DNA of 7,038 nucleotides from Candidatus Fermentibacteraceae bacterium. Its GTDB lineage: Bacteria; Fermentibacterota; Fermentibacteria; Fermentibacterales; JCC-6. The stretch lies in the NCBI GenBank assembly GCA_029932015.1, contig JAOZQW010000114.1, positions 1 through 7,038 on the forward strand, given 5' to 3'. Positions 1 through 6,961 of this stretch are shown here, in pieces (position 1 is the stretch's first letter; every line of letters begins with the position of its first letter). Below the pieces are notes generated by a model. It saw only the letters and a list, made by a program, of their open reading frames with translations. It was not told where the DNA came from and did not search any database. The position numbers and the translations under genes were made by a program.

Positions 1-387
1 TCGATGGTTTGACCAGGCAGACAGCAATCCTATGCGTGTCCCCCATAGATCGGCCAATTAGACATGCAATCCAATGAGAGTATTCGATGGTTTGACCAGG
101 CAGACAGCAATCCTATGCGTGTCCCCCATAGATCGGCCAATTAGACATGCAATCCAATGAGAGTATTCGATGGTTTGACCAGGCAGACAGCAATCCTATG
201 CGTGTCCCCCATAGATCGGCCAATTAGACATGCAATCCAATGAGAGTATTCGATGGTTTGACCAGGCAGACAGCAATCCTATGCGTGTCCCCCATAGATC
301 GGCCAATTAGACATGCAATCCAATGAGAGTATTCGATGGTTTGACCAGGCAGACAGCAATCCTATGCGTGTCCCCCATAGATCGGCC
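1..387. repeat. 83-bp perfect tandem repeat array (4 full copies plus 55 bp)
   Basis: The unit starts at 1, 84, 167, 250 and 333, always with TCGATGGTTTGACC. The four full copies look identical base for base; the fifth stops after ATCGGCC at 387. The period of 83 is not a multiple of 3, so any frame crossing the array cycles through all three frames, and each unit carries a TAG in the one frame that runs across most of it; a protein repeat is therefore excluded. There are no spacers, so it is not a CRISPR. Each unit is itself two diverged halves of about 41 and 42 bp (see findings). The array touches the window edge, so its true copy number and left border are unknown. It fills the whole visible upstream region of the large secreted-protein gene and may hold that gene's promoter. 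I see no transposase, and no inverted repeats bounding it. Confidence 0.95.
341..368 (+). promoter_or_regulatory. Weak sigma70-like promoter candidate inside the last repeat copy
   Basis: TTGACC at 341-346 (5 of 6 matches to the -35 consensus) is followed after 16 bp by TATGCG at 363-368 (only the first three bases match the -10 consensus). Transcription would start near 375, giving a leader of about 28 nt before the ATG at 403. The same pair occurs in every copy of the array, so if it is active the gene has several tandem promoters. The poor -10 keeps this tentative. The only other sequence between the array and the gene is 15 bp, so the promoter must lie in the array or left of the window. 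Confidence 0.25.
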
Positions 388-391
388 CGTG

Positions 392-396
392 AGGAG
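392..396 (+). promoter_or_regulatory. Shine-Dalgarno site that sets the start at 403
   Basis: AGGAG lies 6 nt before ATG 403. It decides between the ATG at 403 and an in-frame ATG at 313 inside the repeat array, which has no purine-rich site in front of it and would put 30 hydrophilic residues before the signal peptide. Confidence 0.85.
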
Positions 397-402
397 AATA
401 TC

Positions 403-3400
403 ATGAGAATGCTGCTCCCTGCGGCGCTGACTCTGTTCGCCTTTTCAGCGCTCGCCTTACCCGTTCATATCGAAATACCTCCCGGAGGATATGCATGGAT
501 GACTGCGGGATCCACGGAGGGATTTACCGTACAGGGTGAACCCCTCATTTCCCCCGGCCCCTGGCGGGGTGACAGGAATGTGCTCTTCACACTCATCGGA
601 CCCCAGTGTCTCGATGCGATCTCCGGACTGCCGGACGAATTCAGAGAGGGGCTGCTTCTAAGACTCACAGATCTTCTTGCTCTTCCAATCGATGTGGGAA
701 GCGATGCCAGCCCGGCCTTTGCCGACATCAACTGTGACGGACATGATGATCTCGTGGTCTTTGATGGTGATGGTGGGGTGCAGGCATATGGGTATCCGCA
801 ATGGGAAGAGATTCGACGTTTCGCACCGCCTTCCCGCACACATGGCGGTTTCGACCTGGATGGTGACGGGACCATCGAGCATGTGCAGATAGTCGGTGAC
901 GGCTCTATTGCGTTAGGCAGTTCCCCTCTCTCTATGGATACGCTGACAGGATTTTCTTTTGGAGAACCTTCTGGAGCTGCTCTGGGTGATGTCGGGGGTG
1001 ATGGCCTCGCTGATATCATCCTTGGCCTTCGCGACGGGAGGGTCGTTGTCTGCCGAAACAGAGGCACAGCCTCCAGTCCCGTCTTCCTGCCCTGGTCATC
1101 TGAAACGAGAGAGATGTTCCCCATGTCACCGGGAGCGTTTGCGGCACCAGCGTTCGTATCCGGTTCGGAGCCGCTTCTGCTGGTCGGGACAAGTCATGCC
1201 GGATTGAAAGCCTATCGTCCCCTTTACGCCGAAGGCGACCCATGGCCACTAAGCTGGCAGGAAGCCCGCCTTGCTCCATTCGAAGGGGAGTCCTCCAACC
1301 TGACCCCGGCCGTTGTCGATGACAGGATTCTCATCTGTGAACGCCGAGGTGGAGTAAGCGCTATGGATCCCGGGACAGGCGAGTCGGTCGCAGCAGGTAT
1401 ACCGCCTGTGCCGGGCACTTATCCTGTCATCACGGCTGGAGAGGTTCCATACATTGAAGGGCTCGTACTGCTGGCAGGGACACGGGAGGGGCGCTTCTAC
1501 CTTCTCCGTCCTGAAGCAGAGGGAAGGGAATACGGATGGGAGTTGATCGATGGACTTCCTGAGATCTCATCCGGAGCACCTGCATTCTGCGATGACGGAC
1601 TCGCTGTCGGGACCAGCGACGGAGAAATAAGGCTCTTCATCCCTGATACTTTGGGAGCATGGACGGAAGCAATAGAGGATTCACCCTTCCGTGGGCTGGA
1701 TGTCGGGGAGTATTCGATCCCCTCCTTTGCGGACATAAACGGCGATGGTCAGAGTGACCTGCTTATAGGCAATGCAAGAGGGGAGCTCATATGCCTTTCG
1801 CCCACATCCTCCATCCGTGAGGGAGTGGAGCTGTTCGAGGAGATCTATGCCTGGGAATTCAGACCCAACAGCGCGGTCTCTGATCTGGACAGGTATTACT
1901 CCAGATACTACAGGGAATGTCCTGACCTCATGTCACCAGCCGATACAGATGCAGTTCTCGCATTCGCAGCAGAACTCGTTTCGGCCGAACCACGCTTCAG
2001 GGATGAGATCGCCTTCTGCATCTCAAATACCCCTACCGAAGTGCTTCGTGAGATGTACCAAAACGGTGATGCAGACCTGTTCACAGCAAACGCCCGGAGC
2101 GTTTACGAAATGGCGGACCGGCTCCCATATGCGAAGTTAACAGATATCAATGGTGCAACGGAGCTTTCGCTGACAGTCGATTCCGGTCCTGTAACGGTCA
2201 GCAGCGAGGCCTACTACCGCTTCGTCGTTCATCCGAGGATACTTTTTGAGATACCTGCAAGGGTCAATGCATCCTTCTGGCTTCAGTCTGCGGATTCTCT
2301 CGGCATGACAGAGGAGGAGTGGCTCAGGTACGATCAGTGGGACCTGTATGCTGACAGCACTCCGGGCGAAGCTCTATTCTGGCGTACTGTCCTGCCTGAT
2401 GATACGCTTTTTGGCCGTTCACTCATGGAGGGGATCTCCGATGCCCCGACGATGCATGATGCTCTGCTGAGATTCAGCAACTATCTGTCCTATGCACAGC
2501 CTGCCGGCATCATTAATTTCGGGTACCTCAGCAATGATCTGCAACCTATGGTCATTGACCGCAAGGCGTATGGTTCGTGTGGTGAGCAGTCCATCATCCA
2601 GACCGCTCTATGCAGAGCCCTGCTGATACCGGCCTATGTTGTCGGATGCAGGGGAGAGGACCATCAGTGGAACGAGTACCTTGATCCCGCCACAGGACGC
2701 TGGACCCATTGGGATGTGAACTACGGCACGCCGACCATAGCTCACATCTGGCACTCCGGTGAGGGTATCGATCATCATGGCAAGACCATTTCCTCCATCA
2801 CGGCGTTCGGTCCGGACGATGTCACATGGCAGACAACCGGAAGCGCTCTCGCGATTCCCGGATCCGGCTATATGCCGGGTGATTCCGGATACACTCTGAC
2901 CGCTTCCGTCGAGATACTCGTCACTGACTCCGAAGGCACTCCCGTGGAGGGGGCCATGGTCCTTGTCAGATCGCACTGGGACAGGCGCAACATGGTCTGC
3001 GTCTTCAGCAGCACCGATCTGTCGGGATACTGCTCGTTCGACCTTGGATGGGAGCCCTATGGGGGCTACACTATTGATGTGATCTCACCTTTCGGGGCCG
3101 GTGGCAGCTCCAGTATCAGTTTCGAAGAGGGTGAAAACTATTCTCTCGAGTATCGGCTTCCCGGAACGGCTCCGTGGAGTCAGCAGGTCCTGACCCCTGA
3201 TGCGACACCATCCCAGTTCAGTGAACCGTGCGGCATCCTCCCTGTAGCGGATGAGGCCCGCAGCTACCCCGTGTCCTACTACACTGGACAACTATACAGT
3301 CTCGGTGAAAGTGAGGAAGGCTCCGGCTACAGGGGCGCAAGATGGTTTCCCAAGGAGCCCGAACCTCTCTCGGACGGCCTTCTCTACATGGATTCAAAGA

Positions 3401-4899
3401 ACTTCGCTGCATACTCGGCAGGAGAGGACTGCAGAGCGCTCCGCAGACCGTTTGAGCCCCTCCCCGGCGACACCTGCTATGCAGTACTCGACAACCGGGG
3501 TTCCATGTTTGCATGGAGGAGTGTAACCCTCGATATGACGAGTCCGGCAGCCCCATCACCCCTGGATCAGGAAGAAACCAGGTGGCTCTCCATGCCGATT
3601 GAGGATCCTGTGCAGTTTCCTGTCAGCACCTTGTCCTATCCCTGCGACAGCCTTCTATCGGAGCAAGGGGAGACCTGGGTCTGGTCCATCGACGGTATTG
3701 AACTCCATCAGGACGACCCCGATGATCCACTCTCCAGCGGTTGGGTGCTAGGTCCCTTCATGGTCCCCCCCGAGGAGCGCAGTATCATTGTGGCCTCAGA
3801 GGGCAGGACGCAGGGCCTGGACATGGATATGTACCTGTTCATGGACGGGGACGGTAACAGGCTGGTCGACGGCATGCATGAACTCACTTCATCATCGACC
3901 TCACCAACATCCAACGAAGAGATATACATCCCGGATCCGGAGCCCGGTGCAGTCTACTGGCTGTACATGCTGGGCTGGAGCGTTCCGGAGGATGGAGGAA
4001 CACTTGATCTGGGTATGGGGTTCGAGCCCGAGATCCTGCTGGTAGACTCCATCTCCCCGTTTGGTACCGTGCAGGCTTCACCTGCAAGGTTCTCTTTCAG
4101 ACTGACTGCTTCCGCCGATCTCCCGGTATATCCGATGGCTCTGTTCGGAGACATCGAGGTTGTACCTCGGATGGAGGGAGATGATGGATGGACTTTCTCC
4201 AGACCATCTGGAGCCGCGTTAGACGCTCCGCTTGAACTGCTGCTCCGAGACAGTATCGGCAATGTTCTGGAAACGGTGGACTGGGAGATCCTCTCGGATC
4301 AAGCCCCCCCTTCAGTGCTTTCGACAGTCCTCTCGGTTGATTCGGCTCTGATGCTTCTCGAAGTGGAACTGACTGCCTTTGACGCCCTCGGGGGAATTGA
4401 CTCTGCGGAGCTTGTTGTGCTCGGAGAGGATTCAGTAGCCCTCCATCCCGGTGAGGACTCGCTCTGGAGCGGTTCGTTCGAACTGCTTCCTCTCGCCGGC
4501 AGCGTTATTGATGCAATGTGCATTCTGACTGATGATGCAGGGAACACATCATATACCGACACTATCTCCATATCCGTTCCTGAGCGTCCTGCGGTGATGT
4601 TCGGTTTCATCCATCCGTCTGGAGTGACTTACGATCATGTGCCCCTTATACAGGTGGCACCGGACTTCTCTGAGGATCCTGGTGGATGGACCGCCTCTGC
4701 CTGCATAGTCACCACCCGCGGGGAGTTCATCGGACTTGATGTGAAGTGTATCGATCCTGAATCAGTTCAGTTCAGATCCGCTTCCCCACTGCCTGATGGG
4801 ACCTATATCGTCACAGTTGATATCGAGGATGTCTCCGGCAGGTACCTGGGAACTCACAGCTGGGAATTTACGATATCTACTATGGATTGGATGGAGTGA
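403..4899 (+). CDS. Secreted multidomain protein: beta-propeller, transglutaminase-like core, PPC/Ig-like domains
   Basis: The product has 1498 residues. It begins with a signal peptide (MRMLLPAALTLFAFSALA, probable cleavage after the ALA at 16-18), so it is exported; there is no lipobox. Residues about 100-465 look like a beta-propeller of roughly eight blades, with VCBS/FG-GAP-type calcium loops such as DINCDGHDDL (from 108), DLDGDG (151-156), DVGGDGLAD (196-204) and DINGDGQSDL (444-453). Residues 470-580 look helical. Residues about 690-790 resemble a transglutaminase-like papain-fold core, with a probable triad Cys726 (GSCGEQS), His754 (DHQWNEY) and Asp771 (HWDVNYG). A carboxypeptidase-regulatory/Ig-like domain follows at about 835-910, a PPC-like domain at about 1115-1206 with an acidic DGDGNRLVD loop from 1148, and Ig-like domains to the end (DDAGNTS). 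No transmembrane anchor, LPXTG motif or clear type IX sorting signal is seen at the C terminus. Known members of this fold superfamily include proteases as well as cross-linking enzymes, so the reaction and substrate are open. It stands alone, with no operon partner. Confidence 0.85.
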   Translation: MRMLLPAALTLFAFSALALPVHIEIPPGGYAWMTAGSTEGFTVQGEPLISPGPWRGDRNVLFTLIGPQCLDAISGLPDEFREGLLLRLTDLLALPIDVGSDASPAFADINCDGHDDLVVFDGDGGVQAYGYPQWEEIRRFAPPSRTHGGFDLDGDGTIEHVQIVGDGSIALGSSPLSMDTLTGFSFGEPSGAALGDVGGDGLADIILGLRDGRVVVCRNRGTASSPVFLPWSSETREMFPMSPGAFAAPAFVSGSEPLLLVGTSHAGLKAYRPLYAEGDPWPLSWQEARLAPFEGESSNLTPAVVDDRILICERRGGVSAMDPGTGESVAAGIPPVPGTYPVITAGEVPYIEGLVLLAGTREGRFYLLRPEAEGREYGWELIDGLPEISSGAPAFCDDGLAVGTSDGEIRLFIPDTLGAWTEAIEDSPFRGLDVGEYSIPSFADINGDGQSDLLIGNARGELICLSPTSSIREGVELFEEIYAWEFRPNSAVSDLDRYYSRYYRECPDLMSPADTDAVLAFAAELVSAEPRFRDEIAFCISNTPTEVLREMYQNGDADLFTANARSVYEMADRLPYAKLTDINGATELSLTVDSGPVTVSSEAYYRFVVHPRILFEIPARVNASFWLQSADSLGMTEEEWLRYDQWDLYADSTPGEALFWRTVLPDDTLFGRSLMEGISDAPTMHDALLRFSNYLSYAQPAGIINFGYLSNDLQPMVIDRKAYGSCGEQSIIQTALCRALLIPAYVVGCRGEDHQWNEYLDPATGRWTHWDVNYGTPTIAHIWHSGEGIDHHGKTISSITAFGPDDVTWQTTGSALAIPGSGYMPGDSGYTLTASVEILVTDSEGTPVEGAMVLVRSHWDRRNMVCVFSSTDLSGYCSFDLGWEPYGGYTIDVISPFGAGGSSSISFEEGENYSLEYRLPGTAPWSQQVLTPDATPSQFSEPCGILPVADEARSYPVSYYTGQLYSLGESEEGSGYRGARWFPKEPEPLSDGLLYMDSKNFAAYSAGEDCRALRRPFEPLPGDTCYAVLDNRGSMFAWRSVTLDMTSPAAPSPLDQEETRWLSMPIEDPVQFPVSTLSYPCDSLLSEQGETWVWSIDGIELHQDDPDDPLSSGWVLGPFMVPPEERSIIVASEGRTQGLDMDMYLFMDGDGNRLVDGMHELTSSSTSPTSNEEIYIPDPEPGAVYWLYMLGWSVPEDGGTLDLGMGFEPEILLVDSISPFGTVQASPARFSFRLTASADLPVYPMALFGDIEVVPRMEGDDGWTFSRPSGAALDAPLELLLRDSIGNVLETVDWEILSDQAPPSVLSTVLSVDSALMLLEVELTAFDALGGIDSAELVVLGEDSVALHPGEDSLWSGSFELLPLAGSVIDAMCILTDDAGNTSYTDTISISVPERPAVMFGFIHPSGVTYDHVPLIQVAPDFSEDPGGWTASACIVTTRGEFIGLDVKCIDPESVQFRSASPLPDGTYIVTVDIEDVSGRYLGTHSWEFTISTMDWME

Positions 4900-4906
4900 A
4901 AGAGCA

Positions 4907-4928
4907 GGTACCGAGAGCACCCGGTATC
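4907..4928 (+). terminator. Short hairpin after the large gene, possible weak terminator
   Basis: GGTACCG at 4907-4913 can pair with CGGTATC at 4922-4928 (7 bp in RNA, including one G-U) across an 8-nt loop. It starts 8 nt after the stop codon, where a terminator is expected between two convergent genes. No T-run follows on the plus strand. Read on the minus strand, for the tRNA-Val transcript, one pair becomes an A-C mismatch but a T-rich CTCTTTC follows. It may act in either direction or not at all. Confidence 0.25.
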
Positions 4929-4944
4929 ATGGACCAGGACCGGA

Positions 4945-5021
4945 TGGTGGGCGAAGAGGGACTTGAACCCCCGACATCCTGCTTGTAAGGCAGGCACTCT
5001 AGCCAGCTGAGTTATTCGCCC
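4945..5021 (-). tRNA. tRNA-Val(TAC)
   Basis: The reverse complement folds as a complete tRNA of 77 nt with an encoded CCA. The acceptor stem GGGCGAA/TTCGCCC is perfect, the D stem is ACTC/GAGT with GG in the loop, the anticodon stem is CCTGC/GCAGG with loop CTTACAA, and the T arm is GGGGG-TTCAAGT-CCCTC with one G-U pair. The discriminator is A, followed by CCA (4945-4947 on the plus strand). The anticodon TAC (plus strand 4985-4987) reads GUA and other valine codons. The gene is convergent with the large secreted-protein gene and divergent from the ACT-like gene. Confidence 0.96.
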
Positions 5022-5052
5022 ATTCCGGTCATCCTTGCTGTCCGGGCAGCCG

Positions 5053-5070
5053 GGGAGCATATATGCTCCC
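5053..5070. promoter_or_regulatory. Perfect 18-bp palindrome, possible operator or bidirectional -10
   Basis: GGGAGCATATATGCTCCC is its own reverse complement over all 18 bases. It covers the -10 region of the tRNA-Val promoter and lies 50 bp upstream of the ACT-like gene's start. It could bind a dimeric regulator, or let RNA polymerase start in both directions through a symmetric CATATATG. In RNA, closing bases in the centre would have to stay unpaired and no U-run follows, so a terminator is unlikely. A weak plus-strand -35 (TTGCTG, 5035-5040) sits 17 bp before CATATA at 5058-5063. Confidence 0.6.
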
Positions 5071-5088
5071 ATGGGTCGCTTCTGTCAA
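5058..5088 (-). promoter_or_regulatory. Promoter of tRNA-Val
   Basis: On the minus strand a perfect TTGACA (5088 down to 5083) is followed by an A/T stretch CATATATG (5065 down to 5058) that supplies a -10. Depending on register this is CATATA (17-bp spacer), ATATAT (18) or TATATG (19). The bases after it (CTCCCCGGC) are GC-rich, like the discriminators of stringently controlled stable-RNA promoters. Transcription would begin near 5050, leaving about 30 nt of 5' leader for RNase P to remove. The -10 is inside a perfect palindrome. Confidence 0.7.
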
Positions 5089-5111
5089 GAAACCGGAGTT
5101 CCTGCTCCAAG

Positions 5112-5116
5112 AAGGG
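5112..5116 (+). promoter_or_regulatory. Shine-Dalgarno site for the ACT-like gene
   Basis: AAGGG at 5112-5116, within AAGAAGGG, lies 4 nt before ATG 5121. Later in-frame ATGs (codons 37 and 51) lack a comparable site; the second of these would start at the edge of the ACT-like domain. Confidence 0.6.
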
Positions 5117-5120
5117 TCGG

Positions 5121-6926
5121 ATGAGCGCAAAACAGTCGAAACCAGCCAAAGGTGATCTGTGTATCTGTCCCGGCAGTGTTATACCAGCTCCCCGCCGTGC
5201 ATCCATCTTCAGCAGACTCCTCGACGGCATGGTTAGCTTCAGCACCCCAAAAGTCGTGATCGACAGGGGCATGGATGAGCTTGTTCTTGTGGGAGTGTCT
5301 GCTGTAGACTGGCCGGGTCTTGCCTCGATCGTTCTCAGCGAGCTTCATCACGGAGGCTGGAATCTGGATATTCTGGAGGGGTTCACTGTTGAGAGCGATG
5401 GCCTGAGAAGGGGTTTCGTCCTTGCAGGGATTCGCGATGCGGATCCCAAGCGTCGGGAGCGTTTCATTGCAGATGCGGAGAAGATGGAGAACCTCCTCGG
5501 CAGGCTTGCCATGGGGAGTGCGGGAACTGTCTCCCTCCTGTCCCGAGCTGCTGAGCGGCTAGAAAAATTCGAGGATGTAAGGCAGCATGTAGACATTCTC
5601 TCTGGTGATGCAGTAATACCTGCCGGTATCCTTGGAGAGCAAGGGGAGCTTGTACTTTTCATCTCCTCGCGGTCGGATGAGTACCTGGCCGAGCGCCGCG
5701 CCGCAGACCTGGCCTGGATAGTCATGACGAATTTTCAGCTCGTGAACCGGGTTCGCTCCAGCGGCGGAAGATCTCACTTCAGGATTAAGAACCTGCGGAC
5801 CACCCGCGAGCACCTGACCGGCATCAACATTGCTGGATATGAGAGAGATATTTCATTCCAGAACTGCGTCACCGCGCTCACGCACGCATGGATGGGTGCG
5901 ACCATCAGGCACCAGCGGAGGTATACAACTCGCGATGGGATCATCTCCATACGTATCGAGATGACCGGACCTGCTGGTCTCAGTGCTACAAGAGACGAGC
6001 AGTCGATTATACGGAAGACCCTGAACAACCTTCTGGTTGACCACGAGCTGGAGAGACTGGAGAGGATCCATCGATACGGCGGTGGCGAGCACTACGCCAG
6101 AGCGCTTATCCCGCTCCTGCTGAATGAGTGTACCGGTACAGGGATGAGCCAGGCATATATAGCCATGGTCTCTACAACGACCTTCGAGGCCCAGCTTAAG
6201 CTCATTCTGGTCACAGAGCAGCCTGCCTCTGAAGTCCATGACGAGAAGGTCATCGAGCTTGTCGGAGCCATCAACTCCAACGAGGGTCTCTATGTAAGTT
6301 CCTTCAGATCGCCTACAAGCTTCAAGGATCGATGGGTCGATATCCTGAACATATCGAGCAAGCGCGAAGTCTACGAGGAGATGGAGGACGCTTACAGGGA
6401 TATAAAAAGGGCGATCGAAGCAAGCTTCGGCAAGTTCAGGGACTTCGACAGAGGAATGCGGCTCAACGATGTCAGGCAGCTCACGGAGATCCGGGAGCGG
6501 CTGAACGACCTGCCTGATAATCTTATTACAGATTTTTATTACAGGATCGAGGATTTTCTCAGGGCAAGCACTTCGGTGGAGGAGCTATGTACGCACATCA
6601 GACTAGCATACCAGGCGATTGCTTCGCTCGATGAGAGCGGGGAGAGCGTTGGTGGTCCCTTTGTGAAGGATGTATTCGCAGGGAAGCGGAAACTAGCCAC
6701 CCTTATCTGCTGTGTTGTCAAGAGTACGGATGAGGTTGCATTCAGGGATTTCCTGGAATCGGTCAGGGATTATTCGGTGAACGCCAGCATCATCAAATGG
6801 GCTGGAGAGACCGCCGTACTCCTCCGCATCCAGGAGAAGGGTCACGGGCTGGATGAAGAACAGGCTGCAAATGTAGTGAAGATACTCAAGCTCCACTGCC
6901 CTTCGCATAAGAACGGCTCTTCTTGA
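5121..6926 (+). CDS. ACT-domain-like protein of unknown function
   Basis: The product has 601 residues, no signal peptide and no membrane segment, so it is probably cytosolic. Residues about 53-104 fit an ACT domain: a hydrophobic strand ELVLVGVSA, then DWPGL (63-67) in place of the usual DRPGL turn, a helix, and the strand pair around DILEGFTV and RRGFVLAGI. ACT domains usually bind amino acids or other small ligands and control a linked enzyme. Further strand-helix-strand stretches at about 273-301 (IRIEMTGPAGL), 353-412 and 525-590 may be diverged ACT-like units, but I cannot prove this by eye. Residues 415-500 are mainly helical and charged. No catalytic motif is recognised. The overall plan recalls the regulatory N-terminal part of large NAD-dependent glutamate dehydrogenases, which also carries ACT-like units, but no dehydrogenase part is present, so this is only a lead. 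The gene is divergent from tRNA-Val, and tRNA-Met follows 35 bp downstream without a visible terminator. Confidence 0.85.
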   Translation: MSAKQSKPAKGDLCICPGSVIPAPRRASIFSRLLDGMVSFSTPKVVIDRGMDELVLVGVSAVDWPGLASIVLSELHHGGWNLDILEGFTVESDGLRRGFVLAGIRDADPKRRERFIADAEKMENLLGRLAMGSAGTVSLLSRAAERLEKFEDVRQHVDILSGDAVIPAGILGEQGELVLFISSRSDEYLAERRAADLAWIVMTNFQLVNRVRSSGGRSHFRIKNLRTTREHLTGINIAGYERDISFQNCVTALTHAWMGATIRHQRRYTTRDGIISIRIEMTGPAGLSATRDEQSIIRKTLNNLLVDHELERLERIHRYGGGEHYARALIPLLLNECTGTGMSQAYIAMVSTTTFEAQLKLILVTEQPASEVHDEKVIELVGAINSNEGLYVSSFRSPTSFKDRWVDILNISSKREVYEEMEDAYRDIKRAIEASFGKFRDFDRGMRLNDVRQLTEIRERLNDLPDNLITDFYYRIEDFLRASTSVEELCTHIRLAYQAIASLDESGESVGGPFVKDVFAGKRKLATLICCVVKSTDEVAFRDFLESVRDYSVNASIIKWAGETAVLLRIQEKGHGLDEEQAANVVKILKLHCPSHKNGSS

Positions 6927-6951
6927 CAGAAATCAAAGCCCTGTCTATTGT
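6923..6951 (+). promoter_or_regulatory. Promoter of tRNA-Met, overlapping the upstream stop codon
   Basis: A perfect TTGACA (6923-6928) and TATTGT (6946-6951, 4 of 6 matches) are separated by the optimal 17 bp. The TGA stop of the ACT-like gene (6924-6926) is part of the -35 box. Start is expected near 6957-6960, only a few bases before the mature tRNA end at 6962. The -35 region shares the 12-mer TTCTTGACAGAA with the tRNA-Val promoter. Confidence 0.75.
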
Positions 6952-6961
6952 TGCCGTCCGT

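Noticed and set aside
1..387. CRISPR array or protein-coding repeat
   Set aside because: The copies abut without spacers, the unit is far longer than a CRISPR repeat, and the 83-bp period breaks every reading frame.
313..402. Upstream ATG start for the large protein
   Set aside because: It lies in the repeat, has no Shine-Dalgarno site, and would bury the signal peptide 30 residues in; ATG 403 has AGGAG at the right distance.
465..1124. Long antisense open frame (219 codons, minus strand) and other antisense frames across both genes
   Set aside because: Their products are Ser/Pro/Arg-rich with no domain, there is no ribosome site, and they lie opposite a gene with clear domain structure. 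They are by-products of codon bias.
5053..5070. Rho-independent terminator
   Set aside because: No U-run follows on either strand, and it lies within a promoter region rather than after a gene.
4854..5072. Short minus-strand open frame across tRNA-Val
   Set aside because: It is translated tRNA sequence plus gene ends, not a protein.
6523..6544. 9-bp direct repeat TTATTACAG in an AT-rich patch
   Set aside because: It lies inside the ACT-like coding frame, encodes ordinary residues, and is short enough to be chance.
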